From positions 6,010,903 to 6,074,902 of the forward strand of contig OZ020624.1 of assembly GCA_963971575.1 (NCBI GenBank): a stretch of DNA of 64,000 bases, written 5' to 3'. The notes beneath the pieces were generated by a model, which saw only the letters and a program-made list of their open reading frames with translations, had not been told where the DNA came from and did no database searches. The first letter of the stretch is position 1. Every line of letters begins with the position of its first letter. Shown piece by piece: positions 43,533 through 55,072 of the stretch. A program made the translations under genes and the position numbers. The stretch comes from Liopterus haemorrhoidalis. Taxonomy: Eukaryota > Arthropoda > Insecta > Coleoptera > Dytiscidae.

Positions 43533-44283
43533 CTGAGCGAAAGAGAAATGGAGGAAGAAACATAGTAGAAGAATTGAGGAGGAGAGACAAGGTGGTACAG
43601 GAGCAGGAAAGAACAGTAAGAATAGAAAATTCCAGGAATGTGAAAAGGTATAAAGAGATAAGGACGGTAGGAATACCTAAATATTTGAAAGGGAGGACAG
43701 GAAAGGCAGGGGGCAGAGTTAGAAGGATTGCCAGATTAAGATGCGGAAATGAAGAACGGTGTAATAGGTATTGGGCAAAAACAGAGGATAGGCTATGCAG
43801 AATGTGTAGGGAGGAGGAAGAATCCTTGGAACACCTAACAAGAAGATGTGGAAAGCTGACAAAATGGGAGGGAGATATAAAGGAGCTGTTGAGTGAAGAA
43901 GGAAAAGGAGAAAGGTGGGTGAGAGTACTCGAGGAAAGAAGGAAGGAATGCGGAGAGGTAAGACAGAACTGAGAACAGGAAGGAAGAGAGAGGTAAAGGA
44001 AGAGGAAAGAAAAGAGGGAAGAGAAGCGAAGAAAGAGGGGAAGAACAACAGGAGTCAAGAAGGAAGGAGACCGGAGACGCAAGCCGAAAAGAGAATAGGA
44101 AGAAAGAGAGGAACACCGGAGGAAGAATCTAGAAGAAGAAGAAGAAAGAAGTCATAAAATGTAAAGAAATGTACTATAATATTATTATTTTATTTTATTT
44201 TATTATTATTATGATTTTTTTTAAATGTATTGGTTAAAGCCCTAAAACGCCGCAATGCCTAGGGTAAATAAAGAATTTATATA
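43533..44283 (+). mobile_element. 5'-truncated R1-like LINE with 13-bp duplication
   Basis: TTGATAAAATGAA flanks it at 43520-43532 and 44284-44296. It ends 'ggtaaataaagaatttata'. Confidence 0.92.
43574..43972 (+). pseudogene. C-terminal ORF2 fragment of R1-like LINE
   Basis: Reads RIENSRNVKRYKEI, GIPKYLKGRTGKAGGRVRRI, ARLRCGNEERCNRYW, then the finger CRMCREEEESLEHLTRRC and a basic/acidic tail ending GEVRQN. The 'RLRCGNEER..YW...CRMC...E..EHL...C' pattern is the C-terminus of R1/LOA-type LINE ORF2 proteins found in many insects. Reverse transcriptase is missing through 5' truncation. The frame is open to its natural stop, so the insertion is not old. Purine-rich 3' sequence gives long shadow frames on both strands. 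Confidence 0.75.
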
Positions 44284-44504
44284 TTGATAAAATGAAAAAT
44301 TTCGAATAATTTCTGTAAAATTTTTTGTAATTTTTTCCAAGTCTCAATTTTTTCATACTTATATGTAACGTTTCCATGGTCATGATAAATAATATCTCTT
44401 TTAGAAAATATTAGGTCAAGTTATTTCTACTCTGCTGTTAGAATGTATTTTATATAAGTACTTTACGATGGCGGTCGTTCATGCGGTGGCCACAGCTGAT
44501 TTTT

Positions 44505-45244
44505 TTATTTCATAGTTAATTAATCAAATGATTAAATAATCGATTAATTATTTTGTATTGCCATCTCTACGCTAGTGTCGTTTAATTAGTAAAGTTAATA
44601 TTTATTATTTTCCCGAAATTTCCTTCTTTCAGCTGTTAATTCCCTGTCAACTTGCAACTGCTGCAAATTTTCAACTTGCGAGTATTTTTTATACACTTTT
44701 ATATTTTAAAATTTGATATACGGATTTTTGAACTGAAATTATAACAAAAGCTCATGCAAAAAGAAGTGAAATCTCAAGTTTTATAATCTAAAAATATCTG
44801 AGAAAAATTCATGAAACTCTAAACTTCCTTTTAAATTTTATTTAACAATCTTTCGTATTTCACGAAAAATTGTGTCTGTACGCGATCTGTAAAAGCTTGT
44901 ATTTTTAGTCCATATATAAACTGAATCTTTCTGCAAGGCACAATTTGAAAAACGTAAAAAGGAAACTGTTATAAAAAGAAGCGGCAGAGCTTTGTGTATG
45001 GAAGCAAGTGTCACGTGCAATAGCGACTGTTTTAAATAAGAAAACGATATGAATGGAATAAGTGAATATTTCTTTTGACTTTTGATGATAGAATCTGCTA
45101 TGAAATATTATTTTTATTCACTGGAAGAAACAAATTTCTTACTGTAAAATACAAAGTGTATCAGGAAAATTATTATTATCAACACTGGCTCTAAAATTCG
45201 TTGCTGTTCTTGGTCTCCCCAAGAATTTGCTCCATTGATATCTT
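44505..45244. other. No gene seen
   Basis: AT-rich spacer. Confidence 0.5.
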
Positions 45245-46700
45245 AATAATAATAATAATAACAATAAACTTTATTGACCTAGATACATGTACATGTTTTA
45301 AGTCAGTCAACAAAAAAAAATAAGATAAAATACAAAAAAATACAGATAAAAATTGTCACATTTTAAAATTATAATTAAGAAACTCCTCTGTGGAATAAAA
45401 CACATTTTCCACAAAGAATGATTTTAAAAAGGATTTGAATTTATTATATTCCAAATTTCTAAGGTTCGTAAGAAATTTGTTCATAAATTTCACAGCAAAA
45501 TAATTTGTACTATTCCTAGATTTGACTAACCTCAGAAAGTTGGGATATATGTTAGTCTTGTTTCTTGTGTTGTAGTTATGTATATCGGCATAAGTCTGAT
45601 TTTCTCTCTCCTTTTTGTGGAGGTATAATAGGCAATGGTACATATATATTGAAGGTACAGTCATTATTTTTAATATGTTAAATTGACTTCTACAGTCGGA
45701 CCTGTAGGGTGTAGACGTTAGAAGCCTTATTGCACGCCTTTGCAGAGAAAACACTCTTGAGGCATGCTAAGATGGCGTACGAAATTTGAGAATGGAATAA
45801 CGTATAGTACGTTGTCATTAAAACATCTTTTGAAACAGCATTCATTAAATTCCTCAGGAGGAACATGGTTGAGCACAGTCTACCAGTCAAAACTTTAACA
45901 TGGTGATTCCACGTCAAACCGGGATCAACATGCACTCCGAGAAACTTAACATGATCCTGGTTAACATGGTCATTTTTTCTTAATGTTATTAGAATTTCTT
46001 GGGTTTTGCCGAGGTTGAGAGAGAGTTGGTTCGTATCAAACCAGTATTTTGCTTTTTTTAAGGCCGTTTGGCTTTTAGAAATGGCGTTCTCTAAATTCAC
46101 TGCTTTTGTTACCATAGTGGTGTCGTCTGCATACAAAATACTGGGATGATCAATATAAGTTGGGAAGTCATTGATATATATTAGGAACAATAAAGGACCA
46201 AGGATGGAACCCTGCGGGACACCTGTATCAACAGTTAAGAGATCGGATTGATGGTTCCGGAGAGCGACGACCTGTTTTCTGTCTTTAAGGATGATTTCAA
46301 AAGATCGCATATGTTCTTATCAAACTTATAGTATTTTAGTTTTTTTATAAGAATCTGGTGAGATACGCAATCAAATGCTTTAGACAAGTCTAATAGGGTT
46401 GCCAAGCAGAACTCACCAGGTTCAAAGCCCTCAGATATCTCATTTATCAAAGCTAGAATGGCATCCGTTGTGGATTTATTAGCTCTGAAGCCAAACTGCA
46501 TATTATGAAATAATTGATTATTTTCAAAATGCGATGTTATCTGTTTAGATATTATTTTTTCGAAGACTTTGGATAGTATGGGCAGTAGGGATATCGGACG
46601 GTAGTTACCTGGATCATTGCTATCTCCTTTCTTGTGTATTGGTAAGACAGTTGAGATCTTGAGTTTATCGGGGAATTTATTTGACAAGAGGCAACAGTTC
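45245..46700 (-). pseudogene. LINE reverse transcriptase, 5'-truncated
   Basis: From 46690 downward: ISTVLPIHKKGDSNDPGNYR, SLLPILSKVFEKII, MQFGFRANKSTTDAI, LLDLSKAFDCVSHQI; frame change near 46300; TGVPQGSILGPLLFLIYIND, LYADDTTMV (catalytic YADD), LSLNLGKTQEILIT, KFLGVHVDPGLTWNHH; frame change near 45750; RRAIRLLTSTPYRSDCR and HNYNTRNKTNIYP. The 3' end is (TTA)n/(TAA)n at 45240-45262. The intact catalytic box with only two shifts suggests moderate age. It is related to the scrap at 62980-63455. CR1/jockey superfamily. Confidence 0.87.
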
Positions 46701-47846
46701 TTGTTCTAGTCACTGACTTCTGACCAATTTATTACATAGTTCTCCCTTTCTTGCTTTCAACTTGTTCAGTCCTTTGTCAACCATTGTTTGCCGGGTACCT
46801 CCTTTAAAGTACCTTTATACCATCACGCGTGATTAGAGTATCTGTGGGAGTGGTAATTTCAGAAATAAAATTTCATTATTATTTAAAGTAAAATTATTCA
46901 ATTAGTTAAAAAGTATTCAATTTATTCAAATATAAGAACTAATCTACATTAAGATAAACTTTCTCAAAGATTAGTTGAGCTATCACATATTTTTCTAGTT
47001 AAGCGTTAAAGAGATACACAGTGAATTACCGGTCGTATATTATATGATTAGTTTGAAAGAACGTTATTGTTTAGATCAAAATATTAATGGTCAAATGTTT
47101 ACACAGTAGGTGATAGGCGACAATATATTTTCAGTGAGATGGACCGCGTAGTAATTAGAGTCAAAATTAATTACGTGGGTTTATAAATTATTGGTCATAG
47201 AAAGATAAGTTTATAAAAGGGTTTGTTGTTAATGTGGAGAGCTGATTATTTTTACAACGACAAAAAAAATGGGGTCAGAGATTAGATTATTAGTTTAAGA
47301 AAAGAGTTGGAAAAATCTTGTGAGAGACAAAGGCGTGAATGAACCTCCCAAGTATTTTTGTAGAGAAACCCGGTAGTTTGTCGTGAGTAAACCATTAGTA
47401 TCTGGAAGTGTTGAGGACGGTTTTAAATGAAATAAACGAACCTCGTGCGGGTTAAACACCGAGTGTGTTGTGAGGTGTTTAGCGGCTTGTGAGGTGAATA
47501 CGGTGATTGTGAGGTTTTGTGTTTTAGTGTCTTTCATGGGATTTTATAGCCAGCATTAAATTGTAAGTTCAAATGTAATCAATAACCTTTCGATTCTAAC
47601 TAAACATTAAACGTAGATTAAGTAAAATGCAGACTTTAATTCAAACACCCTTATTCCTCTCATAAAGAGTCTAAGCAACCAACCAGCGGATCCTTTAGAT
47701 TTCCAGACTTGATACCGCTCGCAAGTCTTGGAATCCACTATGTGGAGGGTCTTTCAAAGTAAGTACCATGAAGTACAAATGAAATTATTTAAATTCATTT
47801 AGCCAACCTTGACGTTTCGACCGATCCTATAAATGCCCCCACATAT
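46701..47846. other. No gene; weak LTR-like or promoter-like stretch
   Basis: A TATA box (TTATAAAAGG at 47211-47220) is followed 220 bp later by AATAAA (47431) in a less AT-rich stretch (47220-47760). This could be a solo LTR or a promoter, but TG/CA ends and a target duplication were not found. Confidence 0.25.
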
Positions 47847-48842
47847 CGGGAAAACCGCATTTTTTGAAAACCGCGGTTTTCGGTTTTTAAAAATAAAAAA
47901 CCGCGATTTGGGTTTTTCAAGTTCTATATTTTTTCTACTATAAATACTCTAAATACTCTAAAATAAATCAGTAAATTTTTATTGTGTTGAATTACACTAT
48001 TCGCGACTCCAAATAACACTGATACATCTGGTGACGTCTTGGTAAATTAAACAGAAGCGTATATTTGTATAATATTTGTAGTGTGTTGTGCTGCAGTTTA
48101 TGAGAATTAAGACGTATTTTTAAATATAGTGACTTAAATACAGTGATTTTTTGCCGAAATATTGTTTGAACTGATAAATATTAAGAAAAAACTTCTGACA
48201 TATACGCTTCTAGTTGGCTATCAACTGTCGTACGCAGCGCCGCCAATGTTAGTTTGAGTCGCGAATTGTACTGTACAATAAAAAAACTTATACTAATAAA
48301 AAACCATACAATAATTATACACTACAACTTACGTAGCATATTAATTTAAGGTTTATTTAAATTTAAATAAAAAGCTTTTAAAAACACTAAACTATTTAAA
48401 TGATTATCATTTAAACGTGAACGCAATTTGGTGCAGAAGTTGGCGCTTAATGAAAATTTTCTTTCGGCGTAGGTGGATGTTGCTTTAATAGTGGATAGTG
48501 CACTCTGGCGCACTGACTTTCCCATGCGCATTGCGTCTGGCGCCAATACATTTCTTTATGTTTGATATCTAATAAAAAAGAAAAGTCTAGTTGGTAGCAT
48601 ACATTATTATTACACCTATCTACTGATATATTTTTTTAAATAAATGAAGCCTTTATTGAAGAATAATACATTTGTTGCCACATTTGAGAGATTTTCTTCT
48701 TACCTTTGTACCTTTTTTCTTAAGGATTAATATCTTAAGGATAAACCGAAAACAGCGGTTTTTTGCTTGCGGTTTTGCGGTTTCGGTTTTTGCACTGAAA
48801 ACCGCGGTTTTCCGGTTCGGTTATAACCGTTTCATAAACAAT
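47847..48842 (-). mobile_element. hAT element with CCGCGG sub-termini
   Basis: The left end near 47847 and the right end 'aaccgtttcataaacaat' both carry arrays of CCGCGGTTTT. It includes a transposase C-terminus on the minus strand and is the source for the gapped copy at 5704-7109. Confidence 0.65.
48346..48546 (-). pseudogene. hAT transposase C-terminal dimerisation fragment
   Basis: The minus strand reads GKSVRQSALSTIKATSTYAE, RKFSLSANFCTKLRSRLN and NHLNSLVFLKAF. The S...s..ER.FS....l...R.RL....l..L.FLK pattern is the hAT family C-terminal dimerisation region (with part of the last catalytic segment). It is only 66 codons long; the zinc finger and the rest of the RNase-H-like catalytic domain have been deleted. 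The natural stop is kept. It would have assembled the transposase multimer. Confidence 0.7.
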
Positions 48843-48857
48843 ACGCGTAATGCTATA

Positions 48858-49036
48858 AACCAGGGGCGAGGAAATCTTTGGGCTGTCGAGCCACATTGCG
48901 TATGAAAACTTGAACGAGGGACAAAAAAAATTTTTTTTTTCTAATTTTAAATATTGTTTTTGTTACGAAGGATATTTTATAAATTTAAAAGCAATATTTG
49001 TAAATCAAAACGTGTATTTATCATGCAATTTAAAGA
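48858..49036. mobile_element. Possible hAT left terminus
   Basis: CAGGGGCGAGGAAATC resembles CAG-type hAT ends; no matching right end was found. Confidence 0.25.
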
Positions 49037-49185
49037 AAAAATCAGCTGTGGCCACCACAGGACCGATAATCATAACAAAGTACTTGTTTAATTTATGCTG
49101 CTTTATCAAAAAATATCCCATTTAAAAATTGTTAGTTATTGCTTTTGTAGCAACTTTTTTTACATACATTTTTTCGAAATATTTT
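49037..49185. repeat. (CAGA)n-family repeat, copy 6, deleted
   Basis: 'cagctgtggccaccacag' start, then an internal deletion and 'ttgttagttattgctttt'. The microsatellite part is missing. Confidence 0.65.
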
Positions 49186-49189
49186 TCAT

Positions 49190-50250
49190 AACCTTTTACT
49201 TGCAAATTATGAAGCAAATCCTCCCAACAATATTAATAAAAATGCAAGCAAAACCTTCTACTTACGAGTAAGAAGCAATTGCTTTTTTGTTGATCTTTTG
49301 CTCAAGACAGAAGTAAATGGTTATGAATAAAACAGACCTTTTACTTTAAACTATAAGCAAATGCTTCGAAAAACATGCATCTATATATTCATATACTCAC
49401 TTATGAAAAAGTGTTGCAGCGAACTAATTGCCATGGCGGATATGTGCATTTAAGAAATATGAAACATTATAGGCATCGCTCTTCATCACGTCGTACTGAC
49501 ATAAAAGTTAGTTTCGTTTTGAACAAGAGAACATGGAGTGTTTAGCTAATAATTTTTAGGTAACTTTTTTTTTGTTGAGATATCTAGCTTATCTTGGATT
49601 TCAAAGAAGTATCGGTGAGGAACTTGGGAGCAATTCACAGTATCACTGACTGTCAGCAGTATTGTTGATCAAATAGTTGCACAGGCTGGCAACTGGATTA
49701 AATTTCTTACTTCCCAAAATTTATTAGTGGAGGCGAAAAAAATGTGGTAAAGAAAATACCGTTTTCCAACCGCAGTTGGTGTCATTGACTCTACACATAT
49801 AGGTATAGAAAAACCGATGATCCATGAAGATGAATATGTCAATCGTAAAGGAAAACCTATGCTAAATGTATAGGCAATTTGTGATGCCAGTGAAATGTAC
49901 ACTGGCATCACAAGTGTAGGTGTAAAGTGCCCTGAATCTGTACATGACTTTACACCAATAAAAATAAACTGATATGTCAAACATGGAACTCAGTACAGCA
50001 CTAGTACAGTTTTGATAGTGTTTATAGACTAGTTTCAAGTTGACAGCAATCAGAAAGAAGTAGTACGATTTTGATAAATAAACACATCCAACATAAACAA
50101 ATCCTCGTGACCTTTTACTCACCGGTAGAAGCATTAACTTGTAAGTAAAAGGTAATCATTATTCATGTAAAAAGAAGCAAATGCTTTTATTCCGACCTTT
50201 TACTCGAAGCAAATGCTTTTACTTCTACCTTCTACTTATGAGCATTTACT
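49190..50250. mobile_element. Harbinger-type element W
   Basis: Repeats of 'ccttttactt' and 'gaagcaaatgctttt' in both orientations fill 49190-49345 and 50105-50245 and enclose a Harbinger transposase relic. Exact ends not resolved. Confidence 0.5.
49592..49972 (+). pseudogene. Harbinger (DDE_4) transposase core relic
   Basis: Reads GFQRSIGEELGSNSQ, then NWIKFL, FPTAVGVIDSTHIGIEKPMI (first catalytic aspartate in VIDSTHI), EDEYVNRKGKPMLNV, a stop, AICDASEMYTGI, and KCPESVHDFTP (second aspartate in SVHD). This is the HARBI1-like nuclease core; the enzyme would cut and join element ends at TTA/TAA. N- and C-terminal parts are missing, and at least two stops and a frameshift are present. It is the best-preserved Harbinger catalytic region in the window. 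Confidence 0.8.
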
Positions 50251-51074
50251 TTAACTTTATTCATATGACTGATTGTCAGGATCAGATGCTTTCCTGCTTT
50301 TTCAATATAGTTGTTGTTAGTGCACTCTTTTTCTTAGTCCTTGAATTATTAGTTATTAATAATATAAGTATCAACTTGTCATTAGTCTTTACTTCGTTTT
50401 TTTTCAAATCTATCAGGTTAACTTAATTTTGCATATGTTGCAGCACAATTTTACATTTCAACCCAATACAAATGTTATAGTAATTTTACGTAAATCTCTT
50501 CTGAATATAATTTGGAATCACATCAATTGTGAGCAATTGGAATTTTATCCAACAAATTTTCAAATCATGCACGGACAGTTTACGCACTAATCCAAACAAG
50601 TTCCATCTTAAAAGATTGAATAATAATGAATACTGGCATACTGAATAATTCAGTAAATATTGATATGAATACATATTGAAATTTGTATCGAACAGTTCAT
50701 TAGTTGATTGCTTAGAGGCATTTGATGCATGTATCGTTTGTATTAATTCATTCAGTAAAATGAGGAATTACATATCATATCATTTGGACTATTCAAAGGA
50801 TTGTGTCAGAACGCATTAGTATGAAATTATAATACATGAAATTATTCCTATTAGAAATTTTAGTGATTTTGTCTAAAATTAACATTTTGAATGACGATTG
50901 GTGTAGCATGCAACAGCAATATATCTAATTAAGTAGAAATTAATAGGTTAAAAAACACTGGCAGGAGCGTTGCGAGCAAACCCACCGCTCGGGTGCGACC
51001 ATAACATTGCCGCCCTTAAAAGATGGCCCAAGATTAAATAACAAATTACTTTTGAAATTGACTTTATATAATAA
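50251..51074. other. No gene seen
   Basis: AT-rich spacer; no repeat end recognised. Confidence 0.5.
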
Positions 51075-51076
51075 TA

Positions 51077-52383
51077 AAGGTGTCTCAAAAGAAATTTTAT
51101 ATTTAGTGGATCGATTAAAAAAAAGTAAGCCGTATATAGAAAAAATGTTTATTAATTATTAAAATACACTTTTTGGGGATTTATTTCTTAAAAATAATAT
51201 CGTCTAAATGTAGACCCTCGCGTTCTCGGCACTCATTTAATCGAACAGTAAAATTACTTATGACGTCTCGGCAGGTGGACTCAGGGATGGCTGCCATTTC
51301 GTGACGGATATTTTCTTTCAAATGCGCCAGTGAAGTCGGTTTATTGGCGTAAACTTTAGATTTAAGATAACCCCATAGGAAAAAGTCCATAGGGGTTAAA
51401 TCTGGACTGCGTGGAGGCCAATTTATGTCACCTCTCCGGGAGATCAATTTGCCTGAGAAAATTTCACGAACACGTGGCAGAGACATATTGGACGTGTGTG
51501 AAGTTGCTCCGTCCTGTTGGAACCATGTTCTTTGGTTATAGCCAGGAAAGTTTTGCAGTTCAGGTACCAAGAAGTTGTCTAACAACTTCACATAACGCTC
51601 TGAATTCACTGTAATTGCACGCCCCCTTTCGTCTTCAAAAAAGTAAGGGCCGATAATTCCTCGCGCCAACATCGCAGCCCATACGGTCACTTTAGGCGAA
51701 TGTAGGGGTTTCTGATGTTTGCGTTTCGGATTCGTTGCACTCCAGTAGCGGCAGTTCTGCTTATTTACGTGGCCATTAAGATGAAAATGAGCTTCATCCG
51801 AAAACAAAATGTTGGTAAACGTTGAAAATCGCTCAATCACCTGATTTACGAAATTAAGCCTCTGACTGGCATCTTGGGGCTTTAATTCTTGCACCAATTG
51901 AATTTTGTAGGGGTGCAGCTTTAGGTCTTTGTGTATAATGCGATGTAATGATGATCTATGCACATTTAAAGCACTTGCGCGCTTCCGAATTGAAAGGTTC
52001 GAGTCGTCACGAACAGACTGATTAACATTCTCCACGTTTTCTACCGTTCTTGATGACCTAGGTCGCCCGGATTTTGATTTATCCAGCGTTGTACCAGTCT
52101 CTTCAAACTTTTTAACCCAATGTCGAATGAGAGGAATGCTTGGCGCATCATTTAAGTGGTGAAAACCTCGAATACTGCAGAATTTTCTACGCGCTACAGT
52201 CGCCGAATCACCGTTTTTGTAAAACTCTCGCACGCATAACGCGCGGTCTGCTCCCGAGAAATGCTCCATAGCGACTGAATTCCTAAGAGCCAGGCTACCG
52301 ATTGACATAACCCCCGCGCCCCTCGGATACGTTGCGTTCACGCAGTAGCTAAATAAATATAAAATTTCTTTTGAGACACCTTG
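51077..52383 (-). mobile_element. DD41D mariner element, copy 3
   Basis: Same terminal repeats; the left end has lost its first C (TAaaggtgtctc, TA at 51075-51076), and the right flank reads TT where TA is expected. Confidence 0.93.
51181..52269 (-). CDS. Tc1/mariner transposase, DD41D type, intact
   Basis: 362 residues from the MEHFSG methionine. Upstream, a one-base deletion ('cagtagct' instead of 'cagtaagct') disrupts the longer frame seen in copies 1 and 2, which supports the internal start. Both helix-turn-helix motifs, GRPR, and the SDEAHF, QQDGATSH and DLTPMDFFLWG catalytic motifs with 41-residue spacing are intact. About 15 substitutions from copy 1, none in the catalytic motifs. The changed left tip may weaken mobility of this copy, yet its protein could act on the others. 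Inference only. Confidence 0.92.
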   Translation of the reverse strand: MEHFSGADRALCVREFYKNGDSATVARRKFCSIRGFHHLNDAPSIPLIRHWVKKFEETGTTLDKSKSGRPRSSRTVENVENVNQSVRDDSNLSIRKRASALNVHRSSLHRIIHKDLKLHPYKIQLVQELKPQDASQRLNFVNQVIERFSTFTNILFSDEAHFHLNGHVNKQNCRYWSATNPKRKHQKPLHSPKVTVWAAMLARGIIGPYFFEDERGRAITVNSERYVKLLDNFLVPELQNFPGYNQRTWFQQDGATSHTSNMSLPRVREIFSGKLISRRGDINWPPRSPDLTPMDFFLWGYLKSKVYANKPTSLAHLKENIRHEMAAIPESTCRDVISNFTVRLNECREREGLHLDDIIFKK

Positions 52384-53043
52384 TTTTACTTCAATTGAAT
52401 GATTATACTGAATTTATTTATGAAATTTTATTCCTGCAACAATACTAAAATTACCTCCCTTACAATCATCTTTCTGGTATCTGACACATTTCAACATTCA
52501 TTTAGCAGACAAAGTTTTTACTGTAGTTTTGCAAAATAGGATTTATACCAATCTTGAACTGCAACAATAAATGTGAAAAAAATGAACAATATCTTTGTTG
52601 TGTATAATTTTGTAATGGTTACATCACTACTGGTTCTTAATTAAAGATAATTAAGCATTTGAGAGAATTCTAACACGGCTGTTAAATTATTTATTATTTA
52701 TATTATTGTGTCCGACTACTATATACATTTGTTCACTATACATATAACCTATTTAATATGCACACGACTGAATTAAATTAATATTAATTGCTTTTTTATT
52801 TATAAGATTTTTATAAAAAAACTATTTACACAATTAAATGTGTAGCACGTGTAGGTTTCGCATTAAAAACAAAAACATTGCGTAGAATACAGATTATTAC
52901 TTTCCAAATACGAAATGATGAAAGTGTAGTTTATTGTGTTCTTTTAATTTATCCGTTTCGAACATTGACTATCATCAACACATGTTTAATCTTAATACTT
53001 GTAGTTAAATAGTATTTTATTTACCAAGTATATAATGGAGGCC
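52384..53043. other. No gene seen
   Basis: AT-rich spacer. Confidence 0.5.
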
Positions 53044-53187
53044 AGGGACGTAGCCAGGGGGGACATAAGGGGCATTTGCCCCCCCTCCCAGGATAGTTTA
53101 CCTTATATAAAATATAATTTAGGTTGTTAGAAAATTTATAAATTTACCGGACTTTCATTATTTAATATACTACAAAAGACCTAGAAC

Positions 53188-53413
53188 AGGGGTCGGCAAC
53201 CTGCGGCTCTTTTAGAAAATTTTGTGGCTCTTTGAAAATTGGTTGGTTTATATTTTAATAGTTATTTTTTAAGTTATCTGTATTTGTGTATGATTTACTT
53301 GCAAAAACATTTTTACATTTTATTAATTTACAAAAATATGTTATTACTGCATTTTTTTTTTTTTTGCGCAAACTATTGTTATCATGAAAGAAGCTTTTTG
53401 AGATAGATTTATG
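53188..53413. mobile_element. hAT-like left terminus
   Basis: CAGGGGTCGGCAACCTGCGG followed by 'gctctttt' is a common hAT end; another CAGGG-type end (CAGGGACGTAGCC) lies at 53044. Neither has its right partner here. Confidence 0.4.
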
Positions 53414-53429
53414 AATAGATTAATGAATA

Positions 53430-53958
53430 ATTCTTTATTTCCCCTAAGTCTTGCGGCGTTTAGGATTTTAGCTACTATATTAGAATAGAAATAATCATAA
53501 TAATAATACAATTTCTGAATTTTTATCTTCTTCATTCTTCCTCTTGTGTCCCTCTCTTTCTTCCTATTCTCTTTTCGGTTTCCGTCTCCGGTCTCCTGCC
53601 TTCTTGACTTCAGTTCTTCCTCCCCACTTTCGCCTCTTTTTCGCTTCACTTCCCTCTCTTCTTTCCTCCTCCTTTGCCTCTCTCTTTCTTCCTGTTCTCA
53701 GTTTTGCCTTACCTCTCCGCATTCCTTTCTTGTTTCCTCGAGTACTTTCGCCCATCTTTCTCCCTTTCCTTCTTCACTCAACAGCTCCTTTATCTCTTCC
53801 TCCCATTTTATCATCTTTCCACACCTTTTTGTTAGATGTTCCAAGACATCTTTTTCGTCCCTTTACATTCTGCATAGCCTATCGTCTGGTTTTGCCCAAT
53901 ACCTGTTACTCCGTTCTTCATTTCCACATCTTAATCTAGCAATCCTTCTAACTCTGCT
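53430..53958 (-). mobile_element. 5'-truncated R1-like LINE with ~16-bp duplication
   Basis: AATAGATTAATRAATA flanks it (53414-53429 and 53959-53974). The minus strand encodes ARLRCGNEERSNRYW, then RDEKDVLEHLTKRC (the leading CRMC now CRM-stop) and GEVRQN. Same family as 43533-44283, more decayed. Long plus-strand frames here are shadows of the purine-rich 3' region. Confidence 0.85.
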
Positions 53959-53974
53959 AATAGATTAATAAATA

Positions 53975-54664
53975 TTTACTTAAAACAAAAAACGTCTTGT
54001 GACAGCTTACTCACAAATGACATTTTTCCACTTGCAAAATGCAAACGTGTTGTCCATACGTACATAGAATTTTTAGAATGAATTATTAAAACATAATTGT
54101 GCACATCTGTGAAAAATACAACTGTTTAAAAACCAACCGGTCCAAATCTTTTTAATGACACGAGGGGAATTTACCCAGGCATTTTTATTAAATCTTCTTT
54201 TAGCTAAAGCGCTCATGAGAACACATCATTCACACATATTACATTTTTAAATTAATTTCTACATTTAATTGCATAAAATTACGTACAATTATTTTAATTT
54301 ATCATATTCTTAATGCAATCCTTTTTCTGTTGCGTATATTTTCTGAATGTTTTCATTAATTAGACATCAGAAATGTTTACGAATAAAAGAATATGTGGAG
54401 GAATCGCATTATTGTTTTGCGTTTTTTTAAAATGCTGCTTGAACTTGATTGACTTATGTAATGAGATCAACCTATTACATGATCTCATTACGTAACCAGT
54501 CAGAGGTGTGTAACGAAAAGGAGTAGGGAACGTGTTACATTTACTTATCACTGACACGCCTGAAATTAACGTATATCGATATAGTCGAGGAAAAATAAAT
54601 GTTTGCCATTAGTTACCCATCTTAGAGATTTATAAACTCTTATAATTCGCCATTATATGGAGAT
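53975..54664. other. No gene; repeated palindromic stretch
   Basis: 54440-54600 matches 62310-62445 ('atgagctcattacgtaac', 'taacgaaaaggagtaggg'). Confidence 0.5.
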
Positions 54665-54985
54665 GGCCGCAGTATTGAAATATCGCTGGTGTTTTGGATG
54701 TAGCTAAAAACTCTATTAATTACGCTATAAAGGTCATCACCGAACTGGCCTCTAAAAAAAAAAAAAACCTGGTTTAAATTATCTAGGAGCCACAAACGCT
54801 AGAAACAACTGATTTCTTACCATAATTGTTCTGTGCGATCGTGATTCGTCCTTAACTTTTCTCGCACATCATTTTGAAGAAGATCAAAATTTGGCAATTT
54901 TATCACGAACTGTCCAAAGACGATTGATGAAACAAAGGCTTGTATCCAGAAGACCTATAACTTGCCAAGCTTTTTTCGCAAATTA
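54665..54985 (+). pseudogene. Possible THAP-domain relic, copy 2
   Basis: Broken frames read VLKYRWCFGCS then KNSINYAIKVI, and further on LAHHFEEDQNLAIL and VQRRLMKQRL. YRWCF..C...S at the start and .HFEED at the end resemble a C2CH THAP zinc finger. It is related to 821-964, so both are pieces of one repeat family. It is interrupted soon after by mariner copy 4. Weak without a profile search. Confidence 0.35.
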
Positions 54986-55040
54986 ACGAGTTGGAAAATG
55001 GCGTTTCGGTCGTGAGAATTTGAACTGACTGGACGCAAAC

Positions 55041-55072
55041 TAAATATATATTTATATATATATATATATATA
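55041..55072. repeat. (TA)n microsatellite
   Basis: Insertion site of mariner copy 4. Confidence 0.8.

Larger units (their letters stand above)
42906..44500. repeat. (CAGA)n-bearing repeat, copy 5, with two insertions
   Basis: Same orientation as copy 3. The TCTG/TCCG array spans ~43246-43352. Interrupted by a MITE (42923-43131) and a LINE (43533-44283). Confidence 0.8.

Noticed and set aside
43504..44157. Long minus-strand S/F/L-rich frames
   Set aside because: Antisense shadows of the purine-rich LINE 3' region; the plus-strand finger protein explains them.
46851..47660. Solo LTR starting TGTGGGAG with TATA box
   Set aside because: No matching CA end with a 4-6 bp duplication could be found; kept only as a weak note.
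53544..53968. Overlapping plus-strand S/L-rich frames of 131 and 140 codons
   Set aside because: Antisense to the R1-like LINE tail on the minus strand.
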